Source of the DNA: Agathobaculum hominis
Lineage (GTDB): Bacteria > Bacillota > Clostridia > Oscillospirales > Butyricicoccaceae
Assembly: GCF_014288055.1 (NCBI RefSeq)
Contig: NZ_JACOPK010000010.1
Location: 1-64,000, forward strand
Direction of reading: 5' to 3'
DNA length: 64,000 nt
In this document: positions 14,105 to 22,537 of the stretch, one piece after another
How the letters are laid out: the number at the start of each line of letters is the position of its first letter
Position numbering within the stretch: the first letter of the stretch is position 1
Notes under the pieces: generated by a model
Databases searched by the model: none
The model's input: the letters and a program-made list of their open reading frames with translations, nothing else
What the model was told of the DNA's origin: nothing
Translations under genes and position numbers: made by a program

Positions 14105-14977
14105 TTATTCGCCCCAGTACTTTGCAACGTGAGCGCGGGTTGCCTCAGCAGCCGTCTTGATGTTCTCCTCGTTGGACAGCTTGTAGTAGTCCGGACGGAA
14201 CACTTCCATGGTGCAGACGTCACCCTCGAAGCCGATCTTCTTGAGGGTATCAGCGTAGCGCTTGTGATCGAGGCAGTCGCCCGGCTCGCCCGGCCACAGA
14301 CGCTTCTCGTCGTTGTTGTAAGCTGCGCCGCAGGGCATATTCTCCATGCCGTTCAGGTGCCATACGAAGATCTTCTTGCCGTCGGCCTTCTCGAGAGCCT
14401 CGAAAGAAGAAGCCATTGCATGGAAATGATACTGGTCGAGGGTGATGCCGACGAGCGGAGAGTTAACCTCCTCGACGATCGCGTAAGCGTCCTCGAAGCG
14501 GTTGATGGACATGGTCGGGCAGCCGCAGAACTCGATGGAGAGCTTGATGCCGTGCGGCTCAACCTTCTTGACCATTTCCTTCAGTACAGCGACAGCGTCA
14601 GCCTTGATCTCGTCGAGGGTAGCCGGAACGGTGAGATCCATGGACGGAACGACGACGATCATCTTGCACTGGAGCTTGTTGCAGTCCTCGATGATCTGAT
14701 CGAGCTTTGCCATAACGGCGTCCTTTTCCTCCTGGGTCTGCTTCATGTTGAAGAAGATCAGAGCGTTGTAGGAAAGCATCTTCAGATGGTGCTTCGGGTC
14801 AGCGAACCATGCGGCAAGATCGTCGATGGTGTACTTTCCTGCTGCGATCTCGCGGTCGAGGCACTCGGACTGGATATCGATGTAGTCAACGCCGTACTTC
14901 TCGCACAGGTCGAGGTCTTCGAGTACGGAGTGGTTTTCGCAGAAACGGTTGCAGCCTTCGTTAAAACCGATTTTCAT
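14105..14977 (-). CDS. sugar phosphate isomerase/epimerase (xylose isomerase-like TIM barrel)
   Basis: 290-aa cytosolic AP-endonuclease-2/IolE-IolI-type TIM barrel. The start is MKIGFNEGCNRFCENHSVLE, with metal-ligand-like segments LSIEFCGCP, GITLDQYHFH and VWHLNGMEN in barrel order. It is the third gene of a minus-strand set after the Na+ symporter and the Gfo/Idh/MocA dehydrogenase, which points to isomerisation of an oxidised polyol or sugar, for example an inosose. The SD is GGAG about 6 bases upstream. Substrate is inferred from context only. The promoter may be the shared one at 16.2 kb. Confidence 0.82.
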   Translation of the reverse strand: MKIGFNEGCNRFCENHSVLEDLDLCEKYGVDYIDIQSECLDREIAAGKYTIDDLAAWFADPKHHLKMLSYNALIFFNMKQTQEEKDAVMAKLDQIIEDCNKLQCKMIVVVPSMDLTVPATLDEIKADAVAVLKEMVKKVEPHGIKLSIEFCGCPTMSINRFEDAYAIVEEVNSPLVGITLDQYHFHAMASSFEALEKADGKKIFVWHLNGMENMPCGAAYNNDEKRLWPGEPGDCLDHKRYADTLKKIGFEGDVCTMEVFRPDYYKLSNEENIKTAAEATRAHVAKYWGE

Positions 14978-15073
14978 GATGGGAAACTCCTTTATTCTTT
15001 CTTATCTTTAATCAAGGTGATATGCAGAGCGGGCAGGAGTGGTATCGCTGTCCGCTCCGCAGGTGATATGGTC

Positions 15074-16090
15074 TTACTTCTTGTAGAAATCCGGGGTGCC
15101 GCCGGTTACGACCTTCTCCGGAACGCCGGAGGTCTGGGACTTGACCAGCGCGTCAGCGGTGATGGAAGCAACGTAGCCGTCCCATGCAGAGGAGCCGCCG
15201 GTCTCGCCCTTGAGTGCGTGGTCGACCCAGTCCTGGATCTCGACGTCGTAGGAGTCGATGAAGCGCAGGATCCAGTTGTCCTCGATCTTGGTGGAAACCT
15301 CGTTAGCGTAGCGAACGGTCGGGAAGGACGGGCATGGCAGGTTTACAACGCCGTTCTCGCAGACGACCTCACAGTTGATGTCGTAGCCGAAGCCGCAGTT
15401 TACGTTAACCTCGAGCATGTTAATGATGCCGCCCTTGGTCTTCATGATCATGATCTGCGGGTCCTTCAGCGCATTCTTGACCTTGGAGTTGGTCTTCGGC
15501 ATGATGCACTGTACCTCGTCCCACTCATCGTTTACGAGCCACGGCAGAACGTCGATCTCGTGGATTGCGGTGTCGGTAACAGCCATTGCGGTGGTGTAGT
15601 CGTCAGCAACGCCGTCTGCACGGTGGGTGCACTTGATGACCATCGGTGCGCCGAACTTGCCGGAGTCGATCAGCTCCTTGACCTGGCGGTAGCCGCGGTC
15701 GTAGCGGCGCATGAAGCCGACCTGAACGAGGTGCTTGCCGCCGGCCATCTCGGCCTCGACGATCTCCTTGCCGTCAGCAGCGGTGTTTGCCAGCGGCTTC
15801 TCGGAGAATACCGGCTTGCCAGCCTTGATAGCTGCCAGAACCGGACCCTTGTGGAACTGACCCGGGGTGGTAACGACAACTGCGTTTACGTCCGGATCGT
15901 TGATTGCTTCATTGAAGTCGGTGTAGATCTTGGTGCCGGCGCCGGCGATCTCAGCGCCCTTCTTTGCGCCCTCCTCGAATACGTCGCATACTGCAACGAT
16001 CTTCGCGCCGCGGATGCGGTTCTGGATGCGCTCAATGTGCTCGCGGCCGATCATACCGCAGCCGATCAGTGCAATGTTCAGGTTTTCCAT
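15074..16090 (-). CDS. Gfo/Idh/MocA family oxidoreductase, inositol 2-dehydrogenase-like
   Basis: 338-aa NAD(P)-dependent dehydrogenase. The Rossmann start is NIALIGCGMIGREHIERI; the catalytic SEKPLANT motif (family EKP) lies near residue 96 and HEIDVLPWLV supplies the catalytic His region near residue 176. The match to IolG-type inositol dehydrogenases (VGFMRRYDRGY, HRADGVADDYTTAM) is good by eye. It would oxidise a cyclitol or sugar imported by the symporter upstream, with the TIM-barrel isomerase acting next. SD AAGGAGG lies 8-9 bases before the ATG. A promoter with two operator types lies at 16165-16261. Confidence 0.85.
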   Translation of the reverse strand: MENLNIALIGCGMIGREHIERIQNRIRGAKIVAVCDVFEEGAKKGAEIAGAGTKIYTDFNEAINDPDVNAVVVTTPGQFHKGPVLAAIKAGKPVFSEKPLANTAADGKEIVEAEMAGGKHLVQVGFMRRYDRGYRQVKELIDSGKFGAPMVIKCTHRADGVADDYTTAMAVTDTAIHEIDVLPWLVNDEWDEVQCIMPKTNSKVKNALKDPQIMIMKTKGGIINMLEVNVNCGFGYDINCEVVCENGVVNLPCPSFPTVRYANEVSTKIEDNWILRFIDSYDVEIQDWVDHALKGETGGSSAWDGYVASITADALVKSQTSGVPEKVVTGGTPDFYKK

Positions 16091-16164
16091 GATAAGTTCC
16101 TCCTTGGATAAGTGAATATGAAATGGTGAATGGAATTTTGTGATTTACCGTAGCTGTCTGCGTA

Positions 16165-16261
16165 AAATGCACGCATGTCGGTTTTTCGCTCGTGCAGTCT
16201 TGCGTGCACTTCGCTTTTCATTTGACGAGATGATTATAACTCTGCGTTCACGAGAACGCAA
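16165..16261 (-). promoter_or_regulatory. promoter and operators of the dehydrogenase-isomerase pair
   Basis: Minus-strand promoter TTGCGT, 17 bases, TATAAT (16261-16233). Its -35 and spacer overlap an 18-bp palindrome (16244-16261, GCGTTC-ACGA-GAACGC) that recurs at 18054-18071. Downstream of the start are TGCGTGCA (16201-16208) and its inverse TGCACGCA (16168-16175), the same 8-mer found repeatedly beside the LacI gene. Confidence 0.65.
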
Positions 16262-16364
16262 GGGGGAATTTCGAAAAATTTCAAAAAAATTTTTGCGGTT
16301 CGGGCAGTGTGAGCACGGAAAAGTGTCACACTGCCGCCGCATAGGGAAAAAAGAGAGAAATGGT

Positions 16365-18026
16365 TTATGCTGCGATGCCGAGGGGAGAGAAGAAGATATA
16401 GATGGCAACCGCAAGGATAAGACCGATGATAGATACAACGTGACGGTACTTCCACGGGGTCAGATCGACCGCGCCGACGTCCTGGATCTCGTACTCCTCA
16501 GCCGGGTGATACTTGTTCAGATACCACATGATGAGCAGCTCGATCGGGAACAGAACAGCCATTGCGTACAGGTAGTGGATGGGGTTCGTGCTGCCCGGGT
16601 AGCAGGGCTTGATGAGCAGGAACGCACCGTAGCATACGACGTGGAAGATGGTGATGACCTTGGGCATGTACTTCGGGATGCGCTTGAACATGAAGATGCC
16701 GAGGATGGTGCACAGTACCGGCAGGGATACAAACTGGCTCATGGAGTTGAGGAAGGTGGTGATGCCGCCTGCGTTCATGATGAACGGAGCGATGACGATC
16801 GAGATGCAGCCTGCGATGGTGCCGTAGATCTTGCCGACCTTGACGCACTTGGTGTCCGAAGCCTTCGGATTGATGGAAGAGCGGTACAGGTCGAGGGTGA
16901 ACATGGTGGACGCGGAGTTCAGGACCGAGTTGAACGAGGACAGGATCGCGCCGAACATGACAGCTGCGAAGAAGCCCATGACCGGCTTCGGAACGATCTC
17001 AGAGATGAGCGCCGGATAAGCGAAGTCGATCGCGGAGGAGCCGGCAGCTGCGAGCTTTTCCTGGATGGACGGCAGATAGAATGCGATGATGCCCGGGATG
17101 ACGAGGTACAGAGGGCCGAGGCACTTGAGGAAGCCGCAGAAAATAGCGCCCTTCTGGCCTTCCTTGAGGCTCTTTGCCGCGAGAGAACGCTGGACAAAGG
17201 ACTGGTTGGTGCACCACCAGTACAGGTTGTTGAAGAACATACCGGTGATGATCAGCGGCCACGGAACCTCCGGCTCCGGTGCGTTCCATGCGTTGATTGC
17301 GTTCATCTTGGCCGGATCAGCCTCGATCATGTACTTTACGCCGTCGAGAATGCCGTGACCGCCGGTTGCTGCGGACAGAGCCGCGAAGCCGAGGAACGGG
17401 ATCAGCAGACCGCCGATGATCAGGCCGATGCCGTTGATGGTATCGGAAACTGCAACGGCCTTCAGACCGCCGAAGATCGCGTAGCAGCCGCCGATGATGC
17501 CGATGATAACGCAGAGGACTGCGACAGCGACGAATTTGCTGGTGCCCATGATGCCGGAGATGTCAAAGATCTGCTCGAAAACAACGGCGCCCGAGTAGAG
17601 GATGACCGGCAGGTTGAGGATGGAGTACATAACGACGATTACGACCGAGAACATCGTCTTGGTGCCTCTGCCGTAGCGCTCCTCCATCAGAGACGGGATG
17701 GTCATGGCGCCCATTTTGAGGTATTTCGGAAGGAAGTAGTACGCCAGAACCAGCAGCGTGAACATCGAGCCGACCTCCCAGGCGATCGGGCCCATGTTGG
17801 TTTTCCAGCTCTGGCCGTTCAGACCGACGAGCTGTTCTGCGGAAAGGTTGGTCAGGAGCAGAGAACCTGCGATGACCACACCGGGAAGTCCGCGTCCTGC
17901 GAGAAAGTAGCCTTCGGCGGTGTCGAGCTGTTCGTCACGCGTTTTCCATGCGGAAATGATGGCGACCAGGGCGGTGAACAGTACAAACGATATGCCTGTC
18001 CATGCGAGCGAGGAGAAGAATGTCAT
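16365..18026 (-). CDS. sodium:solute symporter (SSS family)
   Basis: 553-aa Na+-coupled transporter with about 13-14 hydrophobic helices. Family features are the GRGLPGVVIAGSLLLTNLSAEQLVGLNGQ block near the N-terminus, GGLKAVAVSDTINGIG, and MFGAILSSFNSVLNSASTMF, typical of SGLT-type symporters. Start ATG 18026 is chosen because GGGGG lies 9 bases upstream; the ATG five codons earlier has no SD. First gene of the catabolic cluster, divergent from a LacI regulator, so a sugar or cyclitol such as myo-inositol is the likely substrate. This is inference from context. Confidence 0.88.
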   Translation of the reverse strand: MTFFSSLAWTGISFVLFTALVAIISAWKTRDEQLDTAEGYFLAGRGLPGVVIAGSLLLTNLSAEQLVGLNGQSWKTNMGPIAWEVGSMFTLLVLAYYFLPKYLKMGAMTIPSLMEERYGRGTKTMFSVVIVVMYSILNLPVILYSGAVVFEQIFDISGIMGTSKFVAVAVLCVIIGIIGGCYAIFGGLKAVAVSDTINGIGLIIGGLLIPFLGFAALSAATGGHGILDGVKYMIEADPAKMNAINAWNAPEPEVPWPLIITGMFFNNLYWWCTNQSFVQRSLAAKSLKEGQKGAIFCGFLKCLGPLYLVIPGIIAFYLPSIQEKLAAAGSSAIDFAYPALISEIVPKPVMGFFAAVMFGAILSSFNSVLNSASTMFTLDLYRSSINPKASDTKCVKVGKIYGTIAGCISIVIAPFIMNAGGITTFLNSMSQFVSLPVLCTILGIFMFKRIPKYMPKVITIFHVVCYGAFLLIKPCYPGSTNPIHYLYAMAVLFPIELLIMWYLNKYHPAEEYEIQDVGAVDLTPWKYRHVVSIIGLILAVAIYIFFSPLGIAA

Positions 18027-18053
18027 TTGGATAACCCCCATATCATTGATGTT

Positions 18054-18071
18054 TTGCGTTCTCGTGAACGC
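18054..18071. promoter_or_regulatory. palindromic operator B, symporter side
   Basis: TTGCGTTCTCGTGAACGC, identical over 18 bases to the inverse of 16244-16261. It has the central CG dyad usual for LacI-family operators. Confidence 0.6.
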
Positions 18072-18164
18072 TATCCCTCTAAAAACAATCCCCTTGAGCT
18101 TTTCCGGCGCGTTCTCCCTTGCACCGAGCGGCTTGTTTTTGTGGGGATTTGTTTTGATGGGTAT

Positions 18165-18193
18165 AGATTATCACGTTTATTTTGGATTTGCAA
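18165..18193 (-). promoter_or_regulatory. promoter of the symporter gene
   Basis: Minus strand TTGCAA (18188-18193), 17 bases, TAATCT (18165-18170), about 140 bases before the start codon. Confidence 0.45.
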
Positions 18194-18280
18194 GAGGGAA
18201 AAGTGCATTTAATTTATATTTAGGAATTGCCACAAAAAACAGGGGTGGTTTTTGTAAAAAAAATCGGAATACAGCGAAAA

Positions 18281-18544
18281 GATGCGTGCATTTGCGTGCA
18301 AAATGATAGCAAGAATACCCAAAGAAATAGGGATGATGTTGTGCAGTTTGTTAAAACGGTTGAAAGAGAAGGAGGATGACCGACTGCATGTTTACAGAAA
18401 AGGGACAGAAAAACGTTAAAATACATCAAAAATGCACGCATACAATTATAATAGTATGCGTGCGCGGAAACGCAGGAGCGCAGAATAACAATTTCATAAA
18501 AATGCGTGCATTTTTCAAAAAAAGCATTGCAAGCTGCGTGCAGT
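18281..18544. promoter_or_regulatory. cluster of TGCGTGCA operator sites between symporter and lacI-type gene
   Basis: The 8-mer TGCGTGCA or its inverse occurs at 18283, 18293, 18433 (inverse), 18457 (last base changed), 18503 and 18535. The copy at 18503 sits in the full palindrome AAAAATGC-GT-GCATTTTT. The pair at 18433/18457 forms an inverted repeat with 11-base arms. The last copy lies between the -35 and -10 of the regulator's own promoter, which predicts autorepression. Confidence 0.7.
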
Positions 18545-18554
18545 ATGATATACT
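18527..18554 (+). promoter_or_regulatory. promoter of lacI-type regulator
   Basis: TTGCAA (18527-18532), 16 bases, TATACT (18549-18554), with an operator 8-mer in the spacer. Confidence 0.6.
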
Positions 18555-18591
18555 ATAAACATAGCGAAAAAAACAAAAGGAGGTAAACATT

Positions 18592-19659
18592 ATGGCGGTC
18601 ACCGCTCAGCAGATTGCGGATCTCGCGGGAGTATCGCGCGGCACTGTGGATCGTGCGCTGCACAATCGAGGCCGTGTCAACCCGGAAGTAAAGGAAAAAA
18701 TTCAGAAAATCGCCCTTGAGCTAGGATATAAGCCCAACCTGATCGGACAGGCGCTCGTGCGCTCCAAGCAGGATTTCAAGCTCGGCGTGATTCTACAGTC
18801 CACCGAAACCCCGACGATGCAGGTCGTGCGTGCAGGCGTGCAGCGTGCAGCGGAGGAGCTTGCAGCCTCAGGCGTCGAGCTCGTTCTTCGCGATTTTCAG
18901 GGTCTGGACACCGAGCTGATGCTCGAATATATAGAGGAGCTGGTTTCGGCAGGCGTGCAGGGTATCGCGCTTTCCCCGGATACCGCGCCGGAGGTGCGGC
19001 AGTGCATTGATGAACTGCACGCACAGGGCATTCCGGTCATTACCTTAAACGCCGACGCGCCGGGCAGCAAACGCCTGTGCTTTATCGGTATGGACAACTA
19101 CCGCGCCGGTCAGACGGCGGCGTGCCTGCTCCGCCTGATGCTGCCCGAGGGCGGAAAGGTGCTCCCGCTCGCCGGTCATCTGAATAATACTGCGCACAAC
19201 AACCGCCTGAACGGCTTTCTGGATGCCATAAAGGCGGAAAATACGCTCAATATCAGTACGCTGGCGTTTCAGCCGTGTTTTGATCGCGATGACTATTCGC
19301 ATGAGATCACGCAGCACGCACTGCGTGCAAATCCCGATCTTGCGGCGATCTATGTTGCGTCCAACGGTCAGAAGGGCGTGTGTCAGGCGATCGAGGAGGA
19401 GGGCCTGAAGGGCCGCGTGAAGGTGGCGGCGTTCGACCTGAACGAGCTGAATATGGAGCTTCTGCAGTCGGACAGTCTGAGCTTCGTGCTCGATCAGGAG
19501 GCGTTCGAGCAGGGCTACCGGCCGCCGTTTCTGCTGTATGAGTATCTTCTGCACAAGAAAAAGCCGGAAAAAGAGCTGCTCTACACGGATATTGCCATCC
19601 GTACCAAGTACAACAGCGACATGGCGCTCGTCTGCACGACCATGCAGAGCGGCCTGTAA
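18592..19659 (+). CDS. LacI-family transcriptional regulator
   Basis: 355-aa repressor-type protein. The N-terminal helix-turn-helix is AQQIADLAGVSRGTVDRALH (residues 5-24), followed by the hinge region GYKPNLIGQALVRSKQDFKLG and a periplasmic-binding-protein-like ligand domain (ALSPDTAPEVRQCI, FIGMDNYRAGQTAA, AIYVASNGQKGVCQAI). It is divergent from the symporter-dehydrogenase-isomerase cluster and surrounded by repeated operator-like palindromes, so it very likely controls that cluster and itself. SD AAAGGAGG. The effector is probably the transported sugar or cyclitol or a product of it. Confidence 0.92.
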   Translation: MAVTAQQIADLAGVSRGTVDRALHNRGRVNPEVKEKIQKIALELGYKPNLIGQALVRSKQDFKLGVILQSTETPTMQVVRAGVQRAAEELAASGVELVLRDFQGLDTELMLEYIEELVSAGVQGIALSPDTAPEVRQCIDELHAQGIPVITLNADAPGSKRLCFIGMDNYRAGQTAACLLRLMLPEGGKVLPLAGHLNNTAHNNRLNGFLDAIKAENTLNISTLAFQPCFDRDDYSHEITQHALRANPDLAAIYVASNGQKGVCQAIEEEGLKGRVKVAAFDLNELNMELLQSDSLSFVLDQEAFEQGYRPPFLLYEYLLHKKKPEKELLYTDIAIRTKYNSDMALVCTTMQSGL

Positions 19660-19667
19660 GACTGCTG

Positions 19668-19717
19668 AAAAAGGTGCGTGCACCGAACGCTGAGCGTTCC
19701 CGTACACGCACCTTTTC
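19668..19717. terminator. bidirectional terminator containing an operator-like 8-mer
   Basis: AAAAAGGTGCGTG pairs with CACGCACCTTTT, with an inner GAACGCT/AGCGTTC hairpin. TGCGTGCA at 19675-19682 repeats the operator motif of the upstream region. It serves the regulator and the convergent MGMT gene. Confidence 0.75.
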
Positions 19718-19729
19718 TGCTGCTTTTTT

Positions 19730-20047
19730 TCAGTCCGCGCGCAGCCAGAGCGACTGACGCAGATCGACATGCGTTTCATTCTTGAAGGCCGCGCCTTCCG
19801 CGCGGAGCAGGTCAGCCTGCTCAGACCAGCCCGGCGCGATGCGGCCGGCGTGGTTGACAACGCGGTGACAGGGGAAATGACCGTAGTATTCTGCGTGTGA
19901 AAGCACGCGCGCCACCAGACGCGCATTTTTCGGCCGCCCGATCATGCACGCAAGCTGTCCGTAGGTCGCGACCGAGCCGGCGGGGATCTTCTCGACGACA
20001 GAAAGCACCTGCCGCGCAAAGTCATCATTCAGTCTGGTTCTGCTCAT
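19730..20047 (-). CDS. MGMT family protein (methylated-DNA-cysteine methyltransferase domain)
   Basis: 105-aa protein consisting of the DNA-binding/catalytic domain of O6-alkylguanine-DNA alkyltransferases without the N-terminal ribonuclease-like domain. It holds YGQLACMIGRPKNARLVARVL (helix-turn-helix and Arg finger) and the active-site PCHRVV; the Cys is present, unlike in alkyltransferase-like proteins, which have Trp. It may repair alkylated guanine or flag it for excision repair. Start ATG 20047 follows AAAGGAG; an upstream in-frame ATG at 20095 lacks an SD. Confidence 0.85.
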   Translation of the reverse strand: MSRTRLNDDFARQVLSVVEKIPAGSVATYGQLACMIGRPKNARLVARVLSHAEYYGHFPCHRVVNHAGRIAPGWSEQADLLRAEGAAFKNETHVDLRQSLWLRAD

Positions 20048-20138
20048 ATTCGGTCTCCTTTTATCGGCATGCATTTCTTTATTATAGTATAGCACGTTTC
20101 GCAGAAAGAGGAAGACAGATTGTTTTTTCGGCAGAAAA

Positions 20139-20167
20139 TAGACTTTTGCTGTGATGCGTAGTATAAT
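20139..20167 (+). promoter_or_regulatory. promoter of the small zinc-ribbon gene
   Basis: TATAAT at 20162-20167 with a weak -35 (TAGACT) 17 bases upstream. Confidence 0.45.
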
Positions 20168-20197
20168 AGAGATAACGGACAGGAAGGGAGAAAAAGC

Positions 20198-20386
20198 ATG
20201 ACGATTTTAACCTGTGACTGCGGATATGAGATCTACATCATGGATGAGACTGAGGCGACGGCATGGCAGTGCGACCGCTGCGGTCAGTGGTACGACTTTT
20301 TCGGCGTCAAGGTAACGCCGCCGTCCGAGCGAAAGCAGGAGAAAAACCCGAACCTCGTCAACTGGAGCGCAGGGGAGGAGCTGTAA
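20198..20386 (+). CDS. small CxC/CxxC zinc-ribbon protein
   Basis: 62-aa protein with Cys pairs LTCDCGYEI (residues 4-12) and WQCDRCGQWYDFFG, a rubredoxin- or zinc-ribbon-like knuckle pair, and a polar C-terminus. Start ATG follows GGAAGGGAG and a clear -10. It is a single-gene unit ended by the terminator at 20476-20506. No named family recognised; metal binding is inferred from the Cys pattern. Confidence 0.75.
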   Translation: MTILTCDCGYEIYIMDETEATAWQCDRCGQWYDFFGVKVTPPSERKQEKNPNLVNWSAGEEL

Positions 20387-20390
20387 CCTA

Positions 20391-20465
20391 AGGCAACACC
20401 GCACAGGGAAAGCTGCGGCGCTGTTTGCTCGCAGATCGCTTTTGTCCCGTTATGCGGTATTGCCT
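20391..20465. mobile_element. 75-bp MITE-like palindromic repeat
   Basis: Ends are AGGCAACACCGCA (20391-20403) and TGCGGTATTGCCT (20453-20465), a 13-bp terminal inverted repeat with one mismatch, enclosing a core with no ORF. It lies between a stop codon and that gene's terminator. I have an impression that such AGGCAATACCGCA ends occur in related gut Clostridia, but I cannot check it. Confidence 0.55.
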
Positions 20466-20475
20466 GAAAAAAAGT

Positions 20476-20506
20476 AACAGGAATGTAACCTTCATTCCTG
20501 TTTTTT
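20476..20506 (+). terminator. intrinsic terminator of small zinc-ribbon gene
   Basis: ACAGGAATG/CATTCCTGT stem followed by T6. The MITE-like repeat sits between it and the stop codon. Confidence 0.85.
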
Positions 20507-20511
20507 GATGC

Positions 20512-20654
20512 TATAATAAGCAAAGGAAAGGCCGGTCGCCGCGAAAAGCGGCGTCAGACAGTCTGCCGCGGAAACCAATTCTAAAGCAGACGACCCCGCG
20601 TAAAATACAGAAAGCATTACCGGGGTTTAAAAGGCAGGAAGGGAAGAGTTCAAA
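20512..20654 (+). promoter_or_regulatory. promoter and structured leader of deacetylase gene
   Basis: TATAAT at 20512-20517 is followed by about 130 transcribed bases holding GTCGCCGC/GCGGCG and ACCCCG/CGGGGT hairpins before the SD GGGAAGAG. This could be cis-regulatory. No known riboswitch class recognised. Confidence 0.4.
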
Positions 20655-22469
20655 ATGGCATATGGTACGGCGAACAGCTATGCACGTCCTCGCCGCCGCC
20701 GTCGAAAACGCAAGAGCCACTATGGCGTGCTGGTACTGGTGATCGTGCTCCTGATCGCGCTCATCGTGCTCGCGGTCAAGCTGGTGACGACAGCGGTCAG
20801 CGCCGTGATCGGCAGGACCGGCACGCACGAGATCGTCTATCAGGTGGACAACAAGCTGGGCTACTGCGACGGAAAGACGTTCGACCTTGAGGCGGCGCCT
20901 TACCGCGATCAGAGCGGCAACCTGTTCGCGCCGCTCCAGTCTCTGTGCGATGAGCTTCAGATCGATCTGACCTGGGACGAAAGCACGAAGAGCGGCACGG
21001 CAGTCTGGAACAAGCAGACCGCTGAGATCAAGGCCTCGAGCACCAAGGTTCAGATGGGCGAGGAGAGCAGGAACATGGCGGCCGCGCCTTCGGTGAAGGA
21101 CGGCGTCGTTTTCATCCCGGCGAAGGATTTCTGTGCGGCGTTCTCGTGGAAGACCGCCGAAACCGCCGAGGAGCAGGGCGATCTGCTCATCATCTCGCAG
21201 AAGGACGACGAGCTGACCGAGGACGCGATCAAGCAGATCACGGATGACGTAACGAAGGTTCTCGGCCCGTCCGAGAAGCAGATCACGGGAGACAGCATCC
21301 TGATGCGCACCGACTCGGACAAGGCGCTCGTTGCCGGCGAGACTAAGACCATGGCCTCTGACGGCGAAAAGCTGGGCGAGGGCGTCATGGAGCAGAACGG
21401 CACGAAATACGTTCCGCTGAAGGCGGCGCTGACCGCGCTCGGCGGCACGGCGGAGTTCGACGGTAAAAAGACCTGGACGGTAAAATATAATGATACCGAA
21501 ACCACGGTCACGACGAACGGAAAGTTCAAGATCGACGGCAAGCACGTCAAGGGCGATGACTTCACAGTCTGGCTCGACGAGGAAAAGGACCGGTTTTATA
21601 TCTCCGCTCCGGCGCTTGCGCAGATCATCGGCAGAAACTATACCGATCTCGGCGACGGTGCGTTCGCATTCACGACGCTCTCGCTCGACGGTCTGGACAG
21701 CCAGAAAACCTATCTCGACTCGCTGCGCAGCAGTCTGAGCGACGCGGTGGACGGCGATATTCCGGAGGCGGACGTTTATATCGCGCTGACCTTCGACGAC
21801 GGCCCGACCGGCAAGATGGACAGCTATCCGGACGGCCTGACCAACTATCTGCTCGATGGACTCAAGGAGCGCGGCGCGAAGGCGACGTTCTTTGAGTGCG
21901 GCTACCGCATCAAGGAGTACAGTGCGTGTATGCCGCGTCAGCTCGAAGAGGGCAGCGAGATCGCGAACCACACGATGAACCATCCGGATTCACGCCTGAC
22001 CGGCCTCAGCCGCGAGGAAGTCGATGTGCAGATCAACTCCAACAGCGAACTTATCAAGGAAAAGACCGGCAGTCTGCCGACGCTGCTCCGCCCGGTCGGC
22101 GGCGGCGTCAACGATACGGTCAAGGCGGTCGCCAAGGAGGCGGGCCTGCCGATCATCAACTGGAGCGTGGACACCCAGGACTGGAAATACCGCGACGCGG
22201 CGCACGTCAAGCAGGTCATCGTTGAGCAGGCAGGCGACGGCGATGTTGTGCTGATGCACGATCTGTACCCGACCTCGGTGCAGGGTGCGCTCGACGCGAT
22301 CGACGAGCTGCAGAAGCGCACGGACAAGACCTACGCCTTCGTCACGGTGTCTCAGCTGGCCGCGATCCACGGCATTACGCTCGAACCGGGCGTCGTCTAC
22401 AACGGCCTGAGCGACAAGGTCGCGCAGGAGATCAAGGACGGCACGTATTCTCCGGCAGAATTCACCTAA
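20655..22469 (+). CDS. membrane-anchored polysaccharide deacetylase with copper-amine-oxidase-like N-domains
   Basis: 604-aa extracytoplasmic enzyme. A basic N-terminus and one membrane helix (about residues 24-46) are followed by two stalk-like domains with the copper-amine-oxidase N-terminal pattern (NLFAPLQSLCDELQIDLTWD; TKYVPLKAALTALGGTAEFD). The C-terminal NodB domain (about 370-590) has ALTFDDGPTGKM, EIANHTMNHPDSRLTGLS, LLRPVGGG, INWSVDTQDWKYRDA and VVLMHDLYPTS, so all five catalytic motifs are intact. Likely peptidoglycan N-acetylglucosamine deacetylase (PgdA-like) involved in lysozyme resistance. SD precedes ATG 20655. Single-gene unit. Confidence 0.9.
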   Translation: MAYGTANSYARPRRRRRKRKSHYGVLVLVIVLLIALIVLAVKLVTTAVSAVIGRTGTHEIVYQVDNKLGYCDGKTFDLEAAPYRDQSGNLFAPLQSLCDELQIDLTWDESTKSGTAVWNKQTAEIKASSTKVQMGEESRNMAAAPSVKDGVVFIPAKDFCAAFSWKTAETAEEQGDLLIISQKDDELTEDAIKQITDDVTKVLGPSEKQITGDSILMRTDSDKALVAGETKTMASDGEKLGEGVMEQNGTKYVPLKAALTALGGTAEFDGKKTWTVKYNDTETTVTTNGKFKIDGKHVKGDDFTVWLDEEKDRFYISAPALAQIIGRNYTDLGDGAFAFTTLSLDGLDSQKTYLDSLRSSLSDAVDGDIPEADVYIALTFDDGPTGKMDSYPDGLTNYLLDGLKERGAKATFFECGYRIKEYSACMPRQLEEGSEIANHTMNHPDSRLTGLSREEVDVQINSNSELIKEKTGSLPTLLRPVGGGVNDTVKAVAKEAGLPIINWSVDTQDWKYRDAAHVKQVIVEQAGDGDVVLMHDLYPTSVQGALDAIDELQKRTDKTYAFVTVSQLAAIHGITLEPGVVYNGLSDKVAQEIKDGTYSPAEFT

Positions 22470-22472
22470 AAG

Positions 22473-22516
22473 AAAACCTCCGATGCACCGGAAAACGGTG
22501 TGTCGGAGGTTCTTTT
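22473..22516. terminator. bidirectional terminator between deacetylase and RluA-type genes
   Basis: AAAACCTCCGA/TCGGAGGTT stem with inner CACCG/CGGTG, A-rich and T-rich flanks. Confidence 0.85.
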
Positions 22517-22537
22517 ATCTGTGGAGAAAGGGCGTGC

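Noticed and set aside
14087..18212. Two open frames of 674 and 690 codons on the plus strand across the dehydrogenase, isomerase and symporter genes
   Set aside because: Antisense shadows of three clear family members; no SD or plausible domains.
20512..20654. c-di-AMP or c-di-GMP riboswitch before the deacetylase gene
   Set aside because: The leader is structured, but none of the conserved core sequences of those classes could be found.
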